A stretch of DNA of 64,000 nt from Acidobacteriota bacterium (GTDB lineage: Bacteria > Acidobacteriota > Blastocatellia > Pyrinomonadales > Pyrinomonadaceae): contig JADJWI010000008.1 of NCBI GenBank assembly GCA_016716435.1, positions 1,307,501 through 1,371,500 on the forward strand, given 5' to 3'. Of the stretch, positions 33,214 to 42,917 are shown piece after piece. Each line of letters starts with the position of its first letter. Position 1 is the stretch's first letter. The translations under genes and the position numbers were made by a program. A model generated the notes under the pieces. It did not search any database. It was not told where the DNA came from and saw only the letters and a list, made by a program, of their open reading frames with translations.

Positions 33214-36200
33214 ATGAACAAGATAGTAACTATCGACGGTAATGAGGCCGCGGCGTATGTCGCCTACAGAGTGAATGAGGTTTGCGCGATCTATCCGATC
33301 ACGCCGTCGTCAACAATGGCCGAGCTGGCGGACGAATGGTCGGCGAAACACGTTGCGAACATCTGGGGCAACGTCCCTGACGTGATCGAAATGCAAAGCG
33401 AGGGCGGGGCTGCGGGCACGGTCCACGGTGCACTGCAGACAGGCTCATTGACCACGACCTTCACGGCTTCGCAGGGCCTAATGCTGATGCTGCCCAATAT
33501 GTACAAGATCGCGGGCGAGTTGACGTCTGCCGTCTTTCACGTCGCGGCCCGCTCGCTGGCGGCACAGGGGCTTTCGATCTTTGGCGACCATCAGGACGTG
33601 ATGGCAGCGAGGACCACGGGCTTTGCCCTACTTGCATCATCGAGCGTACAAGAGGCTCATGATATGGCGTTGATCGCTCAGGCAGCTACGCTCAGGTCGC
33701 GTATTCCCTTCATTCATTTCTTCGACGGGTTCAGAACCTCACACGAGGTGAACAAGATCGAATGCCTTTCCGATGAGCAGATCCGTGGGATGATCGACGA
33801 TCGGTTTGTTTTCGAACACCGTGGCCGAGCACTTAACCCTGACAACCCGTTCGTTCGCGGTACGGCGCAGAATCCGGATGTGTATTTCCAGGGAAGAGAA
33901 ACGGTCAACCGCTTTTACGCTGCGGTTCCGTCGATACTGAAAGAGGAAATGCGAAAATTCGCCGAACTGACGGGCCGAGCGTATTTGCCCGTTAGGTATT
34001 TCGGCCGGGCAGATGCCGAGCGTGTCATTGTGGTAATGGGCTCAGGTGTCGAAACGGCGGTTGAAACGGCCCGGTTTCTCGCCGGGCACGGAGAAAAAAC
34101 AGGCGTAGTTCAGGTCTCGCTTTACCGCCCGTTCCCGGCGGAAGAATTTCTAAACGCTCTACCGGTTGGCACAAAGTCTATTGCCGTACTCGACCGAACT
34201 AAGGAACCCGGTGCCTCCGGCGAACCGCTTTATCAGGACGTAATGGTCACGCTAATGGAGGGTCTGGCTTCAAGCCCGCTCACTGAAATGCCGCGTATCG
34301 TCGGTGGCCGATACGGGTTGTCGTCGAAGGAATTCACTCCGGCGATGGTCAAAGCGGTGTTCGACAATATTTCGGCGGATGAACCGAAAAATCATTTTAC
34401 CGTCGGGATTAACGACGATATCGGATTCACAAGCCTCAAGGTCGATGAGACTTTTCGGCTCGACGAATCTGCGTGGACGCAGGCCCTGTTTTTTGGACTC
34501 GGAGCTGACGGCACGGTCGGGGCCAATAAGAACAGCATCAAGATCATCGGCGAAAATACAGATCTTCATGCCCAGGGCTATTTTGTCTATGACTCAAAGA
34601 AATCGGGTGCAAAGACCGTTTCCCACCTTCGCTTCGGCAAGAGCCCTATCAAGGCGCCATATTTGATCACTTCCGCCGATTTCGTGGCGTGTCATCAGTT
34701 CAACTTTCTGGAAAAGGAGGAAATGCTCGGTTTTGCGAAACATGGAGCGACATTCCTGCTGAATAGCCCATACAGCAAAGAGGAGGTTTGGGACAGGCTG
34801 CCCTACAAAGTTCAACGGGCAATCATCGAAAAGGGATTAAAACTCTGCATAATCGACGCGGCCGATGTGGCAGGTAAAACCGGCATGGCTGGCCGAATCA
34901 ATACGATAATGCAGACTTGTTTCTTCGCACTTTCGGGCGTTCTCTCGCCCGAGGACGCGATTGCGCAGATAAAAAAGGCGATCGAGAAAACTTACACCAA
35001 AAAAGGACGGCAGGTCATCGAAAAGAACTTCGAAGCCGTCGATCAGACACTTGAAAATCTCTTCGAGGTTATTATCCCTGAGACAATCACCGCAGCCGAG
35101 ACGGATGGCCGTTCGATTCTCGAAAATGCGCCGGACTTTGTAAGGAACGTTACCCAAATGATGATAGCGGGTCAGGGCGATCAAATACCTGTCAGCGCCC
35201 TGCCGGTGGACGGAACCTACCCGAACTCGACTTCTAAATGGGAGAAGCGAAACGTATCGAATCGCGTCGCCGTTTGGGAGTCGGACACCTGCATCCAGTG
35301 CGGCAATTGCAGTTTCGTATGCCCGCACAGCGTCATACGATCAAGGTTCTTTCATAAGGAAAATCTTGGCACCGCTCCGTTAGGATTTAAGTCGGCGCCG
35401 ATAAACGCACGCGGTTTTCCAGAGACGCGGTTCTCGCTCCAGGTCTATCTGGAAGACTGCACCGGCTGCAATCTCTGTTATGAAGTCTGTCCGGTTCGTG
35501 ATAATAGCTCGGGTGATCGGCGGGCGATCAATTTGGCCGAAAAGCCCGCTGACCTAGCCGGGGAGAGGGCGGGCATTGAGTTCTTCGAAGCTCTGCCTCA
35601 AAACGAGAAAACCGACGTCAATTATTCGACGGTCCATGGCGTTCAGTTCCTAGACCCGCTCTTTGAGTTTTCGGGTGCTTGCGCCGGCTGCGGAGAAACA
35701 CCGTATATCAAAGTCCTAACGCAACTTTTCGGAGACCGGCTACTTGTCGCCAATGCTACCGGCTGTTCGTCTATCTTCGGCGGCAATCTGCCAACTACGC
35801 CGTGGGCATCGGACCTAAAGGGCCGCGGCCCGGCGTGGTCGAATTCGCTGTTTGAGGATAACGCCGAATTCGGTCTCGGCATGAGGGTAACGGCCGACAA
35901 GCAGCTCGAAATGGCACATCGATTGCTCGACCGGCTGCGGGCGGACCTCGGCGACGAGGTGGTGGATGATCTTATCAACTCTCCGCAATCGGTCGAAAGC
36001 GAGATAGAGCGGCAACGCACGCGGGTGGCGTTGCTGAAGGATCGACTAGCGGACATCGACACCGCTGAGGCTAAACACCTTCTCTCGATGGCGGACCAGC
36101 TTGTTCACCGGACAGTCTGGCTGATCGGCGGTGATGGATGGGCATACGACATCGGTTCGGGCGGACTTGATCATGCTCTTTCGACGGGCCGCAACATTAA

Positions 36201-36777
36201 TGTACTGGTGCTCGACACTGAGGTCTACTCCAACACGGGAGGTCAGATGTCCAAGGCAACTCCGACCGGAGCAACCGCAAAATTTGCCTCGGCGGGCAAA
36301 CGGGTCGGGAAAAAAGATCTCGCATTGCAGATGATCTCGTACGGCAACGTTTACGTCGCGCAAATTGCGATGGGAGCGAATCCACAGCAGACGCTGCTTG
36401 CTATGCGCGAAGCGGAAGCATACGACGGTCCGTCGCTGATCCTCGCATACAGTCACTGCATTGCCCACGGTATCGATATGGAAAAAGGTCTCGATCAACA
36501 GAAAATGGCGGTCGAAAGTGGGTATTGGCCGTTGATCAGGTTTAACCCGGTTCTTAGGAAAAACGGCAAGCGCCCGTTCGTGCTCGACTCTACAAAGCCC
36601 ACGATACCGCTCCGGAAATATGCCTACAACGAACTGCGTTACAAGGTACTTACGCAAACGGCCCCGGAAGATGCCGAGCGGCTGATGAACCTCGCTCAGG
36701 AGATCGTTGACCTGCGCTGGAAAACCTATGAAGAGATGGCCGGATTCGGAGCCAGCTCCTTCCAGCCGGTGTTATAA
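33214..36777 (+). CDS. nifJ: Pyruvate:ferredoxin (flavodoxin) oxidoreductase
   Basis: 1187 residues in a single chain, the normal size for NifJ-type PFOR. It converts pyruvate + CoA to acetyl-CoA + CO2, reducing ferredoxin. In order: domain I with YPITPSSTMAELADEW, domain III with GFGADGTVGANKNSIKIIG-like sequence, two 4Fe-4S clusters (CIQCGNCSFVCPH; CTGCNLCYEVCPV), a further Cys pair (CAGCGETPYIK) and the thiamine-diphosphate site GGDGWAYDIGSGGLDHALST followed by VYSNTGGQMSKATPTGA. All key cysteines are present. The enzyme is oxygen-sensitive, so this points to fermentative or microaerobic metabolism. Confidence 0.97.
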   Translation: MNKIVTIDGNEAAAYVAYRVNEVCAIYPITPSSTMAELADEWSAKHVANIWGNVPDVIEMQSEGGAAGTVHGALQTGSLTTTFTASQGLMLMLPNMYKIAGELTSAVFHVAARSLAAQGLSIFGDHQDVMAARTTGFALLASSSVQEAHDMALIAQAATLRSRIPFIHFFDGFRTSHEVNKIECLSDEQIRGMIDDRFVFEHRGRALNPDNPFVRGTAQNPDVYFQGRETVNRFYAAVPSILKEEMRKFAELTGRAYLPVRYFGRADAERVIVVMGSGVETAVETARFLAGHGEKTGVVQVSLYRPFPAEEFLNALPVGTKSIAVLDRTKEPGASGEPLYQDVMVTLMEGLASSPLTEMPRIVGGRYGLSSKEFTPAMVKAVFDNISADEPKNHFTVGINDDIGFTSLKVDETFRLDESAWTQALFFGLGADGTVGANKNSIKIIGENTDLHAQGYFVYDSKKSGAKTVSHLRFGKSPIKAPYLITSADFVACHQFNFLEKEEMLGFAKHGATFLLNSPYSKEEVWDRLPYKVQRAIIEKGLKLCIIDAADVAGKTGMAGRINTIMQTCFFALSGVLSPEDAIAQIKKAIEKTYTKKGRQVIEKNFEAVDQTLENLFEVIIPETITAAETDGRSILENAPDFVRNVTQMMIAGQGDQIPVSALPVDGTYPNSTSKWEKRNVSNRVAVWESDTCIQCGNCSFVCPHSVIRSRFFHKENLGTAPLGFKSAPINARGFPETRFSLQVYLEDCTGCNLCYEVCPVRDNSSGDRRAINLAEKPADLAGERAGIEFFEALPQNEKTDVNYSTVHGVQFLDPLFEFSGACAGCGETPYIKVLTQLFGDRLLVANATGCSSIFGGNLPTTPWASDLKGRGPAWSNSLFEDNAEFGLGMRVTADKQLEMAHRLLDRLRADLGDEVVDDLINSPQSVESEIERQRTRVALLKDRLADIDTAEAKHLLSMADQLVHRTVWLIGGDGWAYDIGSGGLDHALSTGRNINVLVLDTEVYSNTGGQMSKATPTGATAKFASAGKRVGKKDLALQMISYGNVYVAQIAMGANPQQTLLAMREAEAYDGPSLILAYSHCIAHGIDMEKGLDQQKMAVESGYWPLIRFNPVLRKNGKRPFVLDSTKPTIPLRKYAYNELRYKVLTQTAPEDAERLMNLAQEIVDLRWKTYEEMAGFGASSFQPVL

Positions 36778-36789
36778 AGGAGGAAAGAA

Positions 36790-37800
36790 ATGCCTGATCT
36801 AACTACCCAATACATGGGGCTGAACCTCAGCTCGCCACTCGTCGTCTCTTCGAATCCGCTCTCGCAGAAAGTGGATAACATCCTGCAAATGGAGGATGCC
36901 GGTGCGGGTGCGGTCGTACTCTTTTCACTTTTCGAGGAACAGATCCGAGGCGAGGCGGCCAGGGTCGAACAAGTAAGCATGGCGACCTCGAATGCGTTCT
37001 CTGAGGCTTCCGACTATTTCCCGGATATCCGTGACTATCACGTGGGGCCGGGCCGTTATTTGGATCTCATTCGAAAGTCTAAGGAACGAACCGGGCTGCC
37101 GATCATCGCAAGCCTGAACGGGACCACGCCCGAAGGCTGGATCGAGTACGCTCATGAGATCGAACAGGCCGGAGCGGACGCTCTGGAAATAAACGTCTAT
37201 TTCATCCCGGCTGACATCCATCTGACGGCCGCTGATGTGGAAGATCGGTATCTTGACGTCGTGCGTCTTGTTCGCGAGACAGTAAAAATTCCGATAGCCG
37301 TAAAAATGAACCCGTATTTCTCCTCGACCGGGAATATGTCTCAGCGGTTTTGTGAAGCCGGGGCCGACGGCCTTGTCTTCTTCAACAGGTTCTATCAACC
37401 GGATTTCGATATCCTCGAGTTAAATGTACTATCGGATCTGGACCTCAGCGTTAAGGCTGAGATCCGCCTCCCGCTTTTGTGGATCGCCGTTCTTTACGGT
37501 CAGATCCCAGCTTCCCTTGCCGCTACGACCGGCGTACACGGCGCCAGAGAGCTCATCAAATACATCCTGGCCGGGGCCGATGTAGCAATGTGCGCCTCCG
37601 GTTTGCTAAAGAATGGAATACCGTGGATAAAGGATGTCTTAACGGATCTTGAATTTTACATGAACGAAATGCCGTTCTCCTCGGTTCAGTCATTCAAGGG
37701 CATTATGAGCCAGCAAAAAATAGCGGATCCGTCTGCATACGGGCGAGCCAACTACATTGCGATCCTCGAGAAGAAGCAGTGGACGTCGCCCCGGCCTTGA
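36790..37800 (+). CDS. Dihydroorotate-dehydrogenase-like protein
   Basis: 336 residues with the FMN-binding TIM barrel of class 1 dihydroorotate dehydrogenases: NLSSPLVVSSNPLSQK, LPIIASLNGTTPEGWIEYA, ALEINVYF, IPIAVKMNPYFSS and GVHGARELIKYILAGADVAM. A perfect AGGAGGAAAGAA precedes the ATG, 12 bases after nifJ. Proteins annotated this way often sit next to nifJ rather than in pyrimidine operons, so a role in ferredoxin or flavin redox chemistry is more likely than pyrimidine synthesis. This is inferred from context. Confidence 0.85.
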   Translation: MPDLTTQYMGLNLSSPLVVSSNPLSQKVDNILQMEDAGAGAVVLFSLFEEQIRGEAARVEQVSMATSNAFSEASDYFPDIRDYHVGPGRYLDLIRKSKERTGLPIIASLNGTTPEGWIEYAHEIEQAGADALEINVYFIPADIHLTAADVEDRYLDVVRLVRETVKIPIAVKMNPYFSSTGNMSQRFCEAGADGLVFFNRFYQPDFDILELNVLSDLDLSVKAEIRLPLLWIAVLYGQIPASLAATTGVHGARELIKYILAGADVAMCASGLLKNGIPWIKDVLTDLEFYMNEMPFSSVQSFKGIMSQQKIADPSAYGRANYIAILEKKQWTSPRP

Positions 37801-37822
37801 CCGGCCTTCCGCGTAGTGCCCT

Positions 37823-38043
37823 CTGATTCGAGTTACCAATCGTCTTATTGCTACGTCGGAAAAAGGGCTTACCGAACAGGCGAAAAAGATCGTCGAAGAT
37901 ACGGACCCGTTGATACTGCGCAGAACAATTAGTTACCTATACACAAGAGAAACAGAGTCGTCATTCGCAATAGAAGGAGAAAAAGCCATTGAAACAAGCG
38001 CCGAGCGGCTCGTCAACCCTCTTCACGCCGCGGAGTTCGACAC
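37823..38043 (+). pseudogene. N-terminal fragment of a Fic-family-like protein
   Basis: An open frame reads NRLIATSEKGLTEQAKKIVE, then LILRRTISYLYTRETESS and FAIEGEKAIETSAERLV. This resembles the N-terminal region of Fic-domain (AMPylation) proteins, where a YLYTKET-SSF-IE motif precedes the catalytic domain. No start codon with a ribosome site and no Fic HxFx(D/E)GNGR motif follow; the frame runs into the IS256-type remnant at about 38045. Reading: an older gene truncated by the insertion. Moderate confidence. Confidence 0.45.
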
Positions 38044-38099
38044 TGGCGACAACGACGCCTTAAAGCGATTTTTCCACGGTTTCCATTGCCTTCTTAGCT

Positions 38100-39324
38100 T
38101 CAGGCGATGGGCACCCGGTTCTCGAAGATGATCGCGAAGCGATTGAGGTCGGCCTTCCAGTTTTGGATCGGCATCGTTCAATTTTTCGAGATGTTCCCCA
38201 AGGCAAGATAGAGCAATTTCAGGACGGCCTCGTCTCAAGGGAATGAGCTGCGTGCCTTGGTCACTTTTCGCAAAGACATATTCAGCGACTCGATGGAGTT
38301 GGTCGTGTAGATCACTTTTCTGATCTCCGGCGGATGTGCGAAAAACGGTACCCCGCGGGCCCGGTTTCTAGCTTTTTGCGATCATCGGAAACCTGTCATC
38401 CCATTTCTCCGCGAATTCCGCGAGCCGCATTTCGGTCTCGGCTTCGGTCTCCGCCGGATAGATCGTTCTCAGATCGGCGGCAACTTCCTTACGTTGTTTC
38501 CAGCCGACGAAGTTCAGCGAATGCCGAACCATGTGCACAATGCACGACTGAACCTCGGTCTTCGGATACACCGTCTCGATCGCTTCGGGAAATCCTTTCA
38601 GCCCGTCCACGCACGCGATCAGGATGTCGTCCAATCCCCGGTTCTTCAATTCGGTCACCCCTTGCAGCCAGAACTTCGCTCCTTCAGTCTGGGCTATCCA
38701 CAGCCCGAGCACCTCTTTCATCCCATCCGTGTTCACGCCGATCGCAAGGTAGATCGCCTTGTTCCGCACCGTTGCTCCGTCCCGCACCTTGAACTGCAGT
38801 GCGTCCATGTAAACAAACGGATAGAAGCTCTCCAGCGGTCGGTCCTGCCACGCTTTCGCTTCATCGATCACCTCGTCCGTCACCGCCGAGACTAGCGCCG
38901 GCGATACCTCGACCTGGTGGATCTCTTCCAAATGCTGCTTTATTTCCCGAGTCGAAAGCCCTCGTGCATACAGCGAGATTATCTTGTCATCGAAACCTGT
39001 GAACCGCGTCTGATGCTTGCCGATGATCTTTGGATCGAACGTACCCGCACGGTCCCTCGGCACCTCGATCGGCATTGTCCCAAACGTCCCTTTCAGCGTC
39101 TTCGCCGTTTTCCCGTTCCGCGAATTCCCGCTGTTCCGGCCCGCCGCCTCGTATTTGTCATACCCGACGTGCTCCGTCATCTCCGCCGACATCGCCCGCT
39201 CCAACAGCCGTTTCGTCAACTGCTTCAATAGCCCGTTTTCTCCGATCAAATCCTCCGGTTCCTTGTAATCCTTTAGCAAATTATCAATGATCTCGTCTTC
39301 GATCCGACTCTTTTCCATGGTCAT
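38100..39324 (-). pseudogene. IS256-type (mutator) transposase, decayed
   Basis: The first 318 codons (38368-39324) are a good IS256-family transposase: LTKRLLERAMSAEMTEHVGY, VPRDRAGTFDPKII, KIISLYARGLSTREI, VYMDALQFKVRDG, ILIACVDGLKGFPEAIETVY and VQSCIVHMVRHSL. The frame ends at a TAG at 38368. The remaining C-terminal part continues in other frames (VPFFAHPPEIRKVIYTTNSI, then ESLNMSLRKVTKARSSFP, later MPIQNWKADLNRFAIIFENR), ending at about 38100. It has at least two frameshifts, so it is inactive. Terminal repeats were not identified. Confidence 0.8.
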
Positions 39325-39498
39325 TTTCCTCCTTTTTCCAAACCTATTTCATTTGTCTCATGAAAGGGAGGCAGTCTTGTTTGCGTATGACCTCTCGCGT
39401 GGGCGAGAAGTTTGAAGTTTGGGTTGAGAATTTAGTTGGATGATACGCCCTTGCCGATGCGCGGTCTGGGCTGCCGCATTAAAAGTGAGGGGTAGCAT

Positions 39499-42108
39499 TT
39501 ATTTGAGGAGTGCTAGGGCTTCGTCACATTGGGTAAGGAGGGCAGCGACCTCGTCGGTGACTGCGGCGTCTTCGGCTACGGTTATTTCTTCGTCGCGATA
39601 TCGTTTATAAACATCGTAAGCTTTTTGCAAAAGTGGCCGAGCTTTGAGCAAGGCTTCTCTTTTGGCTGAGCGGTTCGTTTCGGCTAGGCCCATTGCGAGA
39701 TATGCCCGGCCGAGTTCATCATCAATGCCGGCCAACTGAAACGGAGCGATCGTGTTATCTGGGTCGCTTTCGACAACTTTGGCAAAAGCGTTTCGGGCAT
39801 TCTGGAGCACGGCGATCCCTTCTTGCCATTTGCCGGAAAGTGCCAGTACGCGCCCGCGATTTGCGGCTGTTAGCGAGGTGAGCATCTCCGCATCAAGATT
39901 TCCGGCGTCGTTCCCTCCGATCCTGCGTGCGTGTTCAACGGCAATATCGGCGCTCTTTAGTGCCTCATCATATTGGCCGATATCAGCGGCGGCACCGGCA
40001 ATGCTGGTATGGACCACAACCGAGATCCGCAACACGTCCGTGTTGTTGGGACGTTCTTTAACAATGGGCTCGATGAGGGTTCTGGCTTTTCTGAATTCTG
40101 CGAGGGCCGATTCCTTTTGGCCCGTTCCGGAATAGATCTCACCAAGCGTATCGTAAGCGAGAATGAGCCCTGAAACGTACCGATCACTGCCGGAGTCTCG
40201 CTTTACAAGAGCTTCGAAGATCTCGGTGCCCTTTTTCATGGTCGCAATGCCTTCATCAAATTTATTGACTACGGCGGCACCGCGTCCGGCATTTAGGTAT
40301 GCCGCTCCGAGCTCGAAGATAAGTCCAAGGTCCTCTCCCTTCTCCGGCTCAGCCGCGACCAATAGCTCTAAGGCGAGCTTGTGATTTTCATAGTAGCCTT
40401 GTAGATCCGTCTCAAGATAAGCAGCATCGGCCTTGCGGGCATAGGCCGCCGCAAGCTTCGCCTTGAACTTCGGATCGGTCGCTCCGCTATCTACTATGGA
40501 ACGTAATATCTCAAACGATTTTTCGTAGCTTGCTTTCGCTTCGGCCGTTTGGCCGAGGTTTGCCTGCCCGTAACCACCCTGGATGTTTCCGATCCGCAAA
40601 TACCCGTCGGCCAATTCGGCAAGCAAATATGGATCATTGCTTCCCTCGGCTGCGAGCCGGTCGAGGTACTCAAGAGCTTTAGCGGCCAGAAGTTCTTTCG
40701 CCTTGGTACTTCCGGGCACCGCTTCGATGGCGTCGTAAAGCTCGTAAAGCACGCTTTTTGCCAAGGTTCTCGTATCATTGAATCGCTTTTCGGCAATCTG
40801 GCGTTCGCGTTGGGCGACGGTGTATTGCCAACCGGTGACACCCGTTGCGGTAAGAAGAAGAAGGGCTGCTGCGGCCGTTCCGATCACGGCCTTCTTGTTC
40901 CGGTTAAGGAACTTGCGAAAGCGATAAGATCGCGAATCGGCGGTCGCATTGACGGGAAGGCCCTCAAGGTATCGGCGAATGTCTTCCGAAAATTCCTCGA
41001 CCGAACGGTAGCGTCGCTCAGGTTCGCGACGGATGGCCTTTAAGATTATGTTGTCAAGATCGCCCTGGAGCAGCTTACGGTCGATCGCGGTCTCAGATCT
41101 CTTTTTCCCTTCAATGCTCTCGCCCGTCTCAGCGTTCAACTTTCCGTCGGTTCGTTTGTCCTTCCCCGAGGTCAAACCGGAGCTAACCGTTGAAGGCCGC
41201 GGCGGTTCGTTTGATAGCACGCTGTCAAGAAGTTCCTTCGGCGCCTTTCCGCGTGTTTGAAAGGGCCGTCCGCCGGTTAGTAATTCGAAAAGGATCACAC
41301 CCAGGCTGTAAACGTCCGTGGAGGTTGAGGTCGCTTCCCCGGCGATCTGTTCGGGCGACGCGTACTCAGGCGTCATCACTCTGAACTGCGTCACGGTCGC
41401 TTCGTGCGTGTCGTCGTTCCAGTCTGGGGAAAGCAATTTTGCGATGCCAAAGTCGAGCAGTTTAGGCTCGCCGTCTTTGGTGACAAGAATGTTTGTCGGT
41501 TTCAGGTCGCGGTGAACGACCAGCTTTTGGTGTGCGCTTGAAACGGCGTTGCAAACCTTCCGAAAAAGCACAAGCCGTTCGGTCAGACCGTATGAGTTGT
41601 CGTTGCAATATTTACGGATCTCGTCGCCGTCCACGAGCTCCATCACGAAGTACGGTCCGCCTTCCGCGGTCGAGCCGCCATCGAGCATTCTTGCAATGTT
41701 AGGGTGCTCGAGATTGGCGAGGATCTGCCGTTCCATCAAGAAGCGCTTCAAGACGGAGTTCGTATCCATCCCGCGTTTAATGAGCTTCAGGGCGACCTTC
41801 TGCGAAAAGCCTTCGCCGGTCTGCTCGGCCAGAAAGACCGTCCCCATACCGCCCGTCCCGATCTCACTGATGAGCCGATAGTCATCCACCTGCTCTGGGT
41901 GGCGTGCAGAGTTGCTGCCGAGCGAGGCCTCGTCAACAAACAAAGGTTTATCGATGAACCCGTCCGGCGATCCGGCAGAGGCGAGCCGCTCGACGTCCGT
42001 GCGAATATCCGGAGCAAGACCGTTGAGAAATTCCTCGCGCTCATCGACGGGCCGCTCAAGAGCCTCAGCAAGCTTGGCCTTTACTATCTTCCATTTGGCT
42101 GCGTCCAT
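39499..42108 (-). CDS. Membrane Ser/Thr protein kinase with C-terminal TPRs
   Basis: 869 residues. Kinase domain (about 75-370): glycine loop EIGTGGMGTVFLAE, VALKLIKRG lysine, catalytic loop HRDLKPTNILV, DFGIAKLL, TPEYASPEQ and DVYSLGVILFELLTG. A single transmembrane helix (AVIGTAAAALLLLTATGVTG, about residues 405-430) follows. The extracytoplasmic part is helical TPR-like repeats to the end. This PknB-like layout is common in Acidobacteriota, often directly downstream of an ECF sigma gene as here (41-base gap). Probably a sensor kinase of the sigma factor or its regulon; the signal is unknown. Confidence 0.92.
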   Translation of the reverse strand: MDAAKWKIVKAKLAEALERPVDEREEFLNGLAPDIRTDVERLASAGSPDGFIDKPLFVDEASLGSNSARHPEQVDDYRLISEIGTGGMGTVFLAEQTGEGFSQKVALKLIKRGMDTNSVLKRFLMERQILANLEHPNIARMLDGGSTAEGGPYFVMELVDGDEIRKYCNDNSYGLTERLVLFRKVCNAVSSAHQKLVVHRDLKPTNILVTKDGEPKLLDFGIAKLLSPDWNDDTHEATVTQFRVMTPEYASPEQIAGEATSTSTDVYSLGVILFELLTGGRPFQTRGKAPKELLDSVLSNEPPRPSTVSSGLTSGKDKRTDGKLNAETGESIEGKKRSETAIDRKLLQGDLDNIILKAIRREPERRYRSVEEFSEDIRRYLEGLPVNATADSRSYRFRKFLNRNKKAVIGTAAAALLLLTATGVTGWQYTVAQRERQIAEKRFNDTRTLAKSVLYELYDAIEAVPGSTKAKELLAAKALEYLDRLAAEGSNDPYLLAELADGYLRIGNIQGGYGQANLGQTAEAKASYEKSFEILRSIVDSGATDPKFKAKLAAAYARKADAAYLETDLQGYYENHKLALELLVAAEPEKGEDLGLIFELGAAYLNAGRGAAVVNKFDEGIATMKKGTEIFEALVKRDSGSDRYVSGLILAYDTLGEIYSGTGQKESALAEFRKARTLIEPIVKERPNNTDVLRISVVVHTSIAGAAADIGQYDEALKSADIAVEHARRIGGNDAGNLDAEMLTSLTAANRGRVLALSGKWQEGIAVLQNARNAFAKVVESDPDNTIAPFQLAGIDDELGRAYLAMGLAETNRSAKREALLKARPLLQKAYDVYKRYRDEEITVAEDAAVTDEVAALLTQCDEALALLK

Positions 42109-42149
42109 TTTCTTCCACTCATTTACGCGGAAATTTTTTCATTGGAGGG

Positions 42150-42710
42150 TCATTTTTTTGAAATGCGGTCGTAGAGCCAAGCCCGGGCCGTGGCCCACTC
42201 GCGTTTTACCGTTGCCGGTGAGACCTTTAGCACGTCTGCGGTTTCCTCGATGGTCAGGCCGCCGAAATAGCGGAGCTCGACCACACGAACTTGATCGGGG
42301 TCGAGCGCGGCCAGGTCAGTAAGTGCCTCGTCGAGCTCCAGCAATTGATGGTCAACCTCGACCGAAATACTCGGGGCGTCGTCGATCGGTACTTTTTCGG
42401 CTTCACGCTTTACGGCCTTTCGCGAACGGGCGGCGTCGATCAAGATCCGCCGCATCGCTTGGGCCGCGATAGCGAAAAACTGACCGCGATTTTCCCAATC
42501 GACCGATCGCTGGTTGGTCAGTTTGAAATAGGCTTCGTGCACCAATTCGGTGGTCTGTATCGACGCCGCATATTCTCGATTGAGGAAGCTTCGCGCAAGC
42601 CGACGAAGCTCGTTGTAAACAAGCGGAAGCAACCGGTCAAGCGTTTCCTTTTCGCTGCCTTTTCCTTCTTTCCCGAGCTCGTTCAGTAAAAGGGTGACTT
42701 CCGTTTCCAT
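42150..42710 (-). CDS. ECF-type RNA polymerase sigma factor (TIGR02999-like)
   Basis: 186 residues. Region 2 (LLPLVYNELRRLARSFLNRE, then TELVHEAYFKL and FFAIAAQAMRRILIDAARSR) and region 4 (LDPDQVRVVELRYFGGLTIE followed by ADVLKVSPATVKREW) are clear. This sigma subtype (TIGR02999-like) is found in Acidobacteriota and Planctomycetota next to Ser/Thr kinases. It is upstream of the TPR kinase on the same strand and divergent from the secreted-protein cluster that starts at 42918, so it may control that cluster; no shared promoter motif was established. Confidence 0.9.
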   Translation of the reverse strand: METEVTLLLNELGKEGKGSEKETLDRLLPLVYNELRRLARSFLNREYAASIQTTELVHEAYFKLTNQRSVDWENRGQFFAIAAQAMRRILIDAARSRKAVKREAEKVPIDDAPSISVEVDHQLLELDEALTDLAALDPDQVRVVELRYFGGLTIEETADVLKVSPATVKREWATARAWLYDRISKK

Positions 42711-42917
42711 ACTTGGAATGAGCCAATATTAGCACAGCAAACCCCTATATACTGCAAATTTTGGGGGCTGGCGCCGGTGACATTCTGCGGTACCTAAATA
42801 AACGAATCGTCTGTTACTGAATGCCTAAAACGAGGCCGCGATATTTTGAGCCGCTTTTACTAAGAACGTCGCGTTTTAATGTAGAGGAGCCATTCATCGG
42901 AAGGAATTAGAGCTGAT

